A stretch of 16,393 nt of DNA, taken from the NCBI RefSeq assembly GCF_001949145.1, contig NW_019091683.1, forward strand, positions 169,456 through 185,848. The letters run 5' to 3'. Below are positions 12,501-16,393 of the stretch, in pieces (the stretch's first letter is position 1; each line of letters begins with the position of its first letter). The notes beneath the pieces are model-generated. The model did no database searches. It was not told the origin of the DNA and saw nothing but the letters and a program-made list of their open reading frames with translations. Position numbers and translations under genes: made by a program. The DNA is from Acanthaster planci. Taxonomy: Eukaryota; Echinodermata; Asteroidea; Valvatida; Acanthasteridae.

Positions 12501-12871
12501 AAGAATATTAATAGTTAGACATTACATATTAATTCTGATTTCTGTTTCTAAGGCCCAGACAAAACAGATCCCCTCCGAATCAAGCAACCGAAATCGGTCC
12601 TCCTGTGGCGGACCGGCCGCCTGCTATCATGCCCACATACCCCACTGCTCCGCCTGCGTACAAGGAATCTGCTTTCCATGAAGTTCTGCCTTCCAAATCT
12701 AGTGCTTTGCCTGTGCAAGATGACGCCTATCTGTGTCCACTGTCTTCGAGAGATGAACATCAGGATATGTATGTGGAGATGTCGCCTGTGAAGCATGAAT
12801 ACTTAAATGTCCTGGCTGAGAATAAGGAAGCCCATCCAAAACCCCCCACCGATGTCTATTCTGACATGTAA
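6321..12871 (+). CDS. LDLR/LRP-like single-propeller transmembrane receptor, 5'-partial gene of eight visible exons
   Basis: Seen: eight exons with GT...AG introns and compatible phases (1,1,2,1,1,1,1,2 at successive acceptors) give 478 residues plus stop; the first codon is split with an exon outside or not recognised here. Domains in order: six-bladed YWTD propeller (about residues 2-263), EGF 1 (264-301), EGF 2 (302-339), transmembrane helix (about 345-371), cytoplasmic tail (372-478). Known: YWTD propellers followed by an EGF module form the ligand-release or ligand-binding unit of LDLR, LRP and related receptors. Inferred: a plasma-membrane or endosomal receptor with a signalling tail; the ligand is unknown. 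N-linked sequons at N11, N157 and N206 suit a luminal domain. A signal peptide and any LDLa modules must lie in unseen upstream exons. No orthologue can be named from the sequence; LRP5/6, LRP4 and ROS1 share the propeller but differ in overall layout. Confidence 0.9.
6561..7655 (+). other. Intron A-B (1095 bp)
   Basis: No coding signal. It holds poly-C and poly-T runs (about 6645-6672), two close GGCTCAGC words (about 6825 and 6847), a hairpin GTTTGGTT/AACCAAAC near 6859-6880, and the 14-bp inverted repeat listed separately. Confidence 0.85.
6913..6980. repeat. Inverted repeat with 14-bp perfect arms
   Basis: CGTTTAAACATTTA at 6913-6926 is the exact reverse complement of 6967-6980, separated by 40 bases of AT-rich sequence. 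It could be the foldback of a tiny mobile element, but no target-site duplication is evident, so its nature is open. Confidence 0.8.
7656..7818 (+). CDS. Exon B: propeller blades 2-3 (YWTD at residues 95-98)
   Basis: Acceptor ...TGCACTTAG ends at 7655; donor GTGAGT starts at 7819. The leading TC joins the G left by exon A to make a valine, giving the family hallmark VPDGLALD (residues 81-88) just before LYWTD. The strand ending RISMDGSGKK and the motif NLDKPRTIVID (121-131) are typical of LDLR class B repeats. The exon ends after two bases of an arginine codon. The alternative AG at 7660-7661 is less likely because it would delete VP and break the frame. Confidence 0.92.
7819..8206 (+). other. 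Intron B-C (388 bp)
   Basis: AT-rich intron with consensus donor GTGAGT and a short hairpin CTCTGCAT/ATGCAGAG near 7891-7910. Nothing else is recognised. Confidence 0.88.
8207..8334 (+). CDS. Exon C: propeller blade 4 (YWTNWG)
   Basis: Acceptor GTGAAG ends at 8206; its polypyrimidine tract is modest (TTTTTGACATTTTGTCATT). Donor GTAACG starts at 8335. The single leading G completes R135, then HIYWTNWGNNP follows, the usual blade opening 'YWTDWG' with N in place of D. The blade continues RIQRSNLDGSNWT and LPSGVTLDLN (169-177). N157-W-T is a second possible glycosylation site. The exon leaves one base, G. Confidence 0.92.
8335..10342 (+). other. Intron C-D (2008 bp, largest in the visible gene)
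   Basis: It splits the propeller between blades 4 and 5. Open frames on both strands (for example 8396-8707 minus and 9821-10099 plus) show no recognisable domain. G-rich and A-rich runs occur around 8650-8700, 9400-9430 and 9660-9680. A short palindrome CTCTATATAGAG lies at 9470-9481. No terminal repeats or target-site duplications of an inserted element were found. Confidence 0.8.
10343..10600 (+). CDS. Exon D: propeller blades 5-6 (YWCD, YWTD) and closing strand
   Basis: Acceptor ACATACAG ends at 10342; donor GTAATG starts at 10601. G plus AC restores D178, giving the family-typical DLNDDYLYWCDAWEDKIE across the junction. Blade 5 carries YWCD (182-185) with cysteine in place of the usual T/V/S; this is the only cysteine in the whole propeller. 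HPFDLSVYNDYVYWTDWS (214-231) is the strongly conserved blade-6 signature of LDLR propellers. The exon then runs through a glycine-rich closing stretch (LGGGIHIQE) to a phase-1 donor. N206-L-S is a possible glycosylation site. Confidence 0.93.
10778..11087 (+). repeat. Tandem duplication, copy 1 (310 bp)
   Basis: This copy contains the end of the intron before EGF exon E1, exon E1, its following intron sequence, and the first bases of the transmembrane exon. It aligns to the next 310 bases with three differences that I could find: 10783 C/T, 10796 C/T and 10944 T/C in copy 1/copy 2. The edges share the 8-base word GTAATYGT (10778-10785, 11088-11095, 11398-11405), which looks like junction microhomology. 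Confidence 0.95.
10808..10921 (+). CDS. Exon E1: EGF-like module, first copy
   Basis: Acceptor GATTTTTTCAG ends at 10807; donor GTAAGT starts at 10922. The exon is 114 bp, phase 1 at both ends, 38 residues. Six cysteines (C268, 273, 279, 288, 290, 299) have EGF spacing C-x4-C-x5-C-x8-C-x-C-x8-C, with PPGYEGDTC at the end. C279-x-D281-x4-Y286-x-C-x-C fits the Asp/Asn-hydroxylation pattern of calcium-binding EGF modules, but the acidic residues before C1 are only partly present (EQDYC). The O-glucose (C-x-S-x-P-C) and O-fucose (S/T before C3) consensus sites are absent. It sits where LDLR-family propellers normally carry their packing EGF. Confidence 0.93.
11065..11095 (+). pseudogene. Decoy transmembrane exon, truncated by the duplication
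   Basis: This is an exact copy of the first 31 bases of exon F with its intact acceptor (TGCCTTATTTGCAG, 11051-11064). It lies inside the intron between the two EGF exons. After 31 bases it runs into duplicated intron sequence rather than the rest of the helix. Spliced from the E1 donor it would encode VVSSVPIAVIVSAL and stop at TGA 11106-11108. There is no nearby donor of its own; the next good donor is that of exon E2 (11232), giving a composite exon 11065-11231. Whether it is used is unknown. Confidence 0.8.
11088..11397 (+). repeat. Tandem duplication, copy 2 (310 bp)
   Basis: This second copy of the EGF-exon unit runs into the intact transmembrane exon; identity with copy 1 continues to 11405. 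About 99% identity, including intron sequence, implies a recent event, gene conversion, or an assembly join of two haplotypes. Confidence 0.95.
11118..11231 (+). CDS. Exon E2: EGF-like module, identical second copy
   Basis: This exon is base-for-base identical to the EGF exon 310 bp upstream, with the same acceptor (TTTTTTCAG, ending 11117) and donor (GTAAGT, 11232). Being symmetric (phase 1-1) it adds 38 residues without disturbing the frame, so the protein carries EGF-EGF before the membrane (cysteines C306, 311, 317, 326, 328, 337). It arose from the tandem duplication described separately. Exon skipping would restore a single-EGF form in frame. Whether both are used in mRNA is not visible in DNA. 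Confidence 0.88.
11375..11474 (+). CDS. Exon F: transmembrane helix
   Basis: Acceptor CCTTATTTGCAG ends at 11374; donor GTGAGT starts at 11475. It follows the EGF exon in phase 1 (VVSSVPIAV...) and encodes residues 340-372. About 27 uncharged residues (345-371), rich in V, I, G and L with a GGAVGG segment, form one transmembrane helix, followed by KKPRQNR as the cytoplasmic stop-transfer charge. The GxxxG-type spacing (G351/G352, G355/G356) could support helix pairing. The exon ends after AA, and the next exon's G completes K373. Its first 31 bases exist in a second, broken copy at 11065-11095. Confidence 0.93.
11475..12552 (+). other. Intron F-G (1078 bp)
   Basis: AT-rich intron between the transmembrane exon and the tail exon, with donor GTGAGT and a pyrimidine-rich acceptor. 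No conserved element was recognised. Confidence 0.88.
12553..12871 (+). CDS. Exon G: cytoplasmic tail and stop
   Basis: Acceptor TTTCTGTTTCTAAG ends at 12552. The exon encodes residues 373-478 and ends with tandem stops TAA TAA (12869-12874). The tail is proline-rich, then tyrosine-rich. PTAP (403-406) overlaps PPAY (406-409), matching the TSG101-UEV and WW-domain (NEDD4/YAP-type) ligand motifs. Tyrosine motifs are Y432-LCP (YxxP, Crk/Nck-type), Y446-VEM and Y475-SDM (YxxM, PI3K p85-type), and Y456-LNV (YxN, GRB2-type). YVEM, YLNV and YSDM also fit the YxxPhi endocytic consensus. No NPxY is present. The motif matches are seen; the binding partners are inferred from consensus only. Confidence 0.92.
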
Positions 12872-12901
12872 TAACCCATGGAACAAGATTTAATGCAAGT
12901 G

Positions 12902-12985
12902 ATTAAACGTATATCCCAAACGTTTGCCTCAGATATCTGTGGCCATGATATATGGCGTAATTGTTTGTGTGTTTGTTTGGTCTGT
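12902..12985 (+). terminator. Candidate poly(A) signal ATTAAA with GT-rich downstream element
   Basis: ATTAAA lies at 12902-12907, 30 bases after the stop codon. A GT-rich tract (12961-12985, TTGTTTGTGTGTTTGTTTGG and beyond) follows at a distance that suits cleavage around 12920-12940. This would give a very short 3' UTR. Later hexamers with less clear context are ATTAAA 13720-13725 and AATAAA 14476-14481, 14680-14685 and 14793-14798; any could be used. Confidence 0.35.
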
Positions 12986-15138
12986 AAGACATCAGGATTA
13001 GAAATAGCAAGGCAGTGTATCATGGTTGGTGTAGCATCAGAGTGTATTTAGAGATAGCAATTAACCGACAAAATGAAATTTCCGTATCAGTCATTTTTTC
13101 ACTTCATTCTAATAGTGCTTGACCGAAATCTACACAAAGTGTAGTTTTCTCGATATCTTCCGAAATTTTTCTTTTTTAAATTTTTTTCCAGGTCATTATG
13201 AGGTTCTCACCAATTACCTACAATCATTTTTTTATTCAATAATTGTCATAAAAACTAGGCCTGTGGATTGAGCCACAAAAAGAACCCCTTGTCATCGAAT
13301 GAAAGCTTCAAATCCACTCATATAGAATATATTTGCACGCTCATTTGACGGAGCTAAACCAAATGGGCAGAATCTGGACCATCAGATCGATGTAAGGAAA
13401 CCCATGTTAGGGCTTGGATAGGGCTCAAAGACCACACAAACCCCTATGACGTATATCAAGTAAAACGCTGCCCTTTGCAAAATTTGCTCAGAGAGACTTA
13501 ATGAGTAAGGTTATCAGACAATACACCGTTGGTTTTCCTGGTGATCATAGCACTTGAAAATATGAAAGGCAAGATCCAATCACGATAATTTCTAAACGGT
13601 GGCTGCGACTTTGAGACACACCTATTCAAACTGTAAGCCACTTAGTTTTGGACGTATAAAAGGGAGTGAAAATATCGATAACATGTCAGTGTGAAAGACA
13701 TGAAAGTATGAGGATGGAGATTAAAAATTGGCACAAAAAAAACATCATTTTCCATGAATGTTTTCTTTTGTCAGCTCCCTACACCACCAACGTCAAGAGA
13801 ACTGATATTGCAGCTGTTTGCATTGAGGACTTTTTCTATTATGCAATATCATAATAATTAGGAGTGACCACGTAAACGTTTCCAGTTTCTATGTGAACAG
13901 AATTATACTACCATATTCACCATTTTTTCCAATACCTCTGCAGTGCATTTTTTTCGAAGTTGAGCCTTTGAGAGTTTTTAGAGTAACACTTTGCAGTCAA
14001 AATCGGGCATGGTACAGCCGAGTTCTGGGAAGAGTCTGCCCCTCCCCGGCTGTGAGATGGGCTAGTATAAACCCGGCTCCTTTACATGTGAGCTTAAAAT
14101 CTGAAAACAGATGCTGAATAGCCAACCGTTTTAAGTGTTTTGCTCCTTGCAATTTATAATTACATGTATTTCGAATCACTCCTCCTATCTCGTTCCCTTC
14201 AAAATGTAGCCCAGCCTTGTTTTGACGTGCTGCTTCATGTGATACAGACCATGAATCAGTTTCTTGGGAAACACGATCCTCAGCCAAGTCAGTTGTAAAC
14301 CCTGCCAACAAACTTGCTCCAACCAATTTAAGGTTTCACCCAAGTTAGGACACATGTTCAGTATTAACAGACATTACAAAAACATTTTAGAATTACCTTA
14401 TTCGTTTTTCGAAATGACAGCTTCCGAGAAAGAATCATTTGTAACGCAGTTTAATTTCATTAAACTTTTGAACTTAATAAAATTTGAACAAATATTTGGG
14501 AACTTGATTTTTTGATACTAAATGTACTTTTAAACAGATATCTCATTATTAGTTTTGACACTTTCGTTTGTTTATCAAGCAAAACAGTAATTTCAACTAA
14601 TTTTGGTGAGTAAGTTATGTGATTTTGGTGAGATTAGATCTTATCTTTTTCACCAGTTTGCCTTAAAATTTGTCGACTGAATAAATGCTTACTCTCCGCC
14701 AATTTACTTTTAAGTTCAGCCTAAACGTCTAAATAAGTTATCCCGTTCAAAAATACCTTTGAGCTATATTATTCCGTATGTATACTACGAACAATAAACA
14801 ATGTGGTTATTTGGGCATACTTTCAGCGTAATGGAAATGTTTAATTACATGAAAAGCTTATGTGCTGAAACGGTAGTAACTTTTCTTGATCCACTTTTCA
14901 ACATTTTAAATGGATTCTTTAGTTTATCTTACCATCAAAAATTAATTCAGTGTGGTCCTGCTTAACCATTTTGCATCCACCAAAATGACAACTTATATAA
15001 TTATATTTTTCTACGATAAAATTGTGTGATTTCCCTGATAACTTGTCTGAGAAGAAATATGTTCGAAAATATCTGGAATAAAATAAAAATAACACGAGGT
15101 ATATGGTTAGAAATGTCACCGAAGACATGAATGCGCTT
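12986..15138 (+). other. Downstream non-coding region (possible extended 3' UTR, then intergenic)
   Basis: AT-rich with no recognisable gene. Open frames at 13666-13854 (+), 13997-14326 (-) and 14264-14515 (+) have no identifiable domains. If the early poly(A) signal is not used, part of this is 3' UTR. Confidence 0.6.
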
Positions 15139-15185
15139 TTCCTTTTAAAATAAAAGTTCATCATGAACTTTTATTTTAAAAGGAA
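15139..15185. repeat. 47-bp palindrome with 23-bp perfect arms
   Basis: Arms 15139-15161 and 15163-15185 are exact reverse complements around a single C at 15162. The arms read TTCCTTTTAAAATAAAAG followed by TTCAT. With essentially no loop it is a perfect cruciform or foldback candidate. It carries no coding sequence. Confidence 0.97.
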
Positions 15186-15522
15186 CCGTCTCCCGTTTGC
15201 CCTTGTATATTTTAAATGGTCTCAACAATTCTGTCATGTTTGTATAGGTTTTTGATAAAGCACCCAATGTTGATTCGACTCCATAAAACTCTCTATAAAA
15301 AAAAAACTCCAAACGACTTCATAAAACCACAAAAAATTTTATTTTGAAAAAGTGAAAGTGGGTAGTATAGCTTCACTAATATTCACAAAATCAGAGATGT
15401 GATATAAACACACTTAATTGAAGATGCAAAACCATACAGCAAATTTGAGTCCTATTTGATAGTTTTACCAAATTGGAAATGAATGACAACTGGGGAAGTA
15501 GATAATGAACTTCATTTAGTTA
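15186..15522 (+). other. Spacer between the palindrome and the MITE
   Basis: AT-rich, with an A run at about 15298-15306. No gene, RNA or repeat was recognised. Confidence 0.7.
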
Positions 15523-15734
15523 CAGTGGCGTAACTAGGGTGCCACACCTGAGGGGGCACCTGGGGGTGCACAATTTTTTTTTCAGAGGGTACTGAAAATA
15601 ATTGAACTAGGAATATATATGTTTTGTCCATTTCAAAATTTCAAATGGGGGGGGTTGCACCCGGGGGCACGGGCCTCCGTTGGGGGGGGGGGCATGTGAA
15701 CCCCTGTGCCCCCCCCACCGTAGTTACGCCACTG
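15523..15734. mobile_element. hAT-like MITE (212 bp, non-autonomous)
   Basis: Terminal inverted repeats: CAGTGGCGTAACTAGGGT at 15523-15540 pairs with 15717-15734, 17 of 18 bases. It is flanked by a probable 8-bp target-site duplication, TTTAGTTA (15515-15522) and TTTAGTTG (15735-15742), 7 of 8. A CAGTG start and 8-bp duplication are features of hAT-superfamily elements. The inside has no transposase and is low complexity, with G runs (15647-15654, 15663-15667, 15682-15692) and C runs. Related non-autonomous elements with CAGTGGCGTA ends are common in marine invertebrate genomes; the superfamily call is inference. Confidence 0.8.
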
Positions 15735-16393
15735 TTTAGTTGTGTAGAACTGACAAAAGACTCCGACACTTTTACTACAATAGTAATACCAGTTTGAGAA
15801 AACAAAATGTGTTGTCTTTGTATGATGTATATAAATCAGTGAACTATTAAAAATTTCGTCACAAAAGAAGTTTTTGTAGCACATAATGAATCAAGAAACA
15901 CGAGAACATGATAATAATAACTAGTTTTACATAGAACCTTTGACTAACAAAAACTGACAAAAAAGAACGTGGCTATAAAAAATTGAAGCGCAATACACAA
16001 ACAACGCACGTGAATTATCTTAATACAAACAAGTAATATAACCATAACCAATCTGAGGTACGTTCGAATGACAATCACTGTCCAATATACAAGCCGAATC
16101 ACGAACTTAAAAGTCTAGAATCTGCATAATAAACTCATTATTTCAAAACGCTCATGGGGGGTGTTATTTGGCACCCCCAGATTCAGTGGTCGTCAGCGGC
16201 GTTATTTCATGCGGACGAATTTCATTTGACTGATGATAGTTGTTCGTTCATTCTCGACAACTTCTACCAAGCCCTGGCGCCATATTGTTTGCCTGTTGCA
16301 TCTCCCCTTAATACCACCACCTAAGGTCTATTTGGCGGCGGTCATGTTGCCGACTTTATTCAGCAACAAGCCCGTTTGGCGTGAATTTCGTTC
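15735..16393 (+). other. Terminal non-coding stretch
   Basis: No gene or exon is recognised. It contains a small hairpin GGGGGTG/CACCCCC (16157-16163 and 16172-16178, 8-base loop). The sequence becomes more GC-rich towards the window edge (16190 onwards), which may mark an approaching feature outside the window. Confidence 0.6.

Noticed and set aside
13764-13854. Good acceptor-like TTTTCTTTTGTCAG followed by an open stretch, as an exon of a downstream gene or alternative tail
   Set aside because: Short, ends in a stop in the candidate frames, and encodes nothing recognisable; the tail already ends at tandem stops.
13997-14326. 109-codon minus-strand open frame
   Set aside because: No domain or start context; possibly part of a dispersed repeat but no ends, A/B boxes or duplications were found.
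1-16393. tRNA genes, tRNA-derived SINEs, CRISPR arrays, bacterial operons
   Set aside because: No cloverleaf or B-box consensus, no regularly spaced repeats, and the gene structure is clearly spliced eukaryotic.

Overview
The window is eukaryotic nuclear DNA, AT-rich and mostly non-coding. It carries the 3' part of one interrupted gene on the + strand. Long introns with GT...AG borders, a metazoan LDL-receptor type protein and a hAT-like MITE all point to an animal. The element end CAGTGGCGTAACTA and the intron sizes make me think of an invertebrate deuterostome (hemichordate, echinoderm or cephalochordate), but that placement is a guess and the sequence alone does not prove it.

Layout. 1-6320: no convincing exon; contains a cluster of TCTCTAT/ATAGAGA palindromes (1900-1994) and AT-rich stretches. 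6321-12871: eight coding exons (6321-6560, 7656-7818, 8207-8334, 10343-10600, 10808-10921, 11118-11231, 11375-11474, 12553-12871). With the one base owed by an upstream exon they total exactly 479 codons including the stop, and every exon junction restores a sensible codon. 12872-16393: short 3' UTR with a candidate poly(A) signal, then non-coding DNA with a 47-bp near-perfect palindrome (15139-15185) and a 212-bp MITE (15523-15734).

The protein (478 residues visible, N-terminus missing) is a type I membrane receptor of the LDLR/LRP type. It has a complete six-bladed YWTD beta-propeller, two identical EGF modules, one transmembrane helix and a 106-residue cytoplasmic tail. The tail lacks the family's NPxY endocytosis signal. 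It has instead an overlapping PTAP/PPAY motif (candidate TSG101 and NEDD4-type binding) and a set of SH2-type tyrosine motifs (YLCP, YVEM, YLNV, YSDM). The tail looks more like that of a signalling receptor than of a lipoprotein endocytosis receptor.

The most interesting structure is a 310-bp tandem duplication (10778-11087 / 11088-11397). It doubled the EGF exon in frame and also copied the acceptor and first 31 bases of the transmembrane exon into the new intron. That leaves a decoy transmembrane exon that ends in an early stop. It could act as a poison exon or yield a receptor lacking its membrane anchor.
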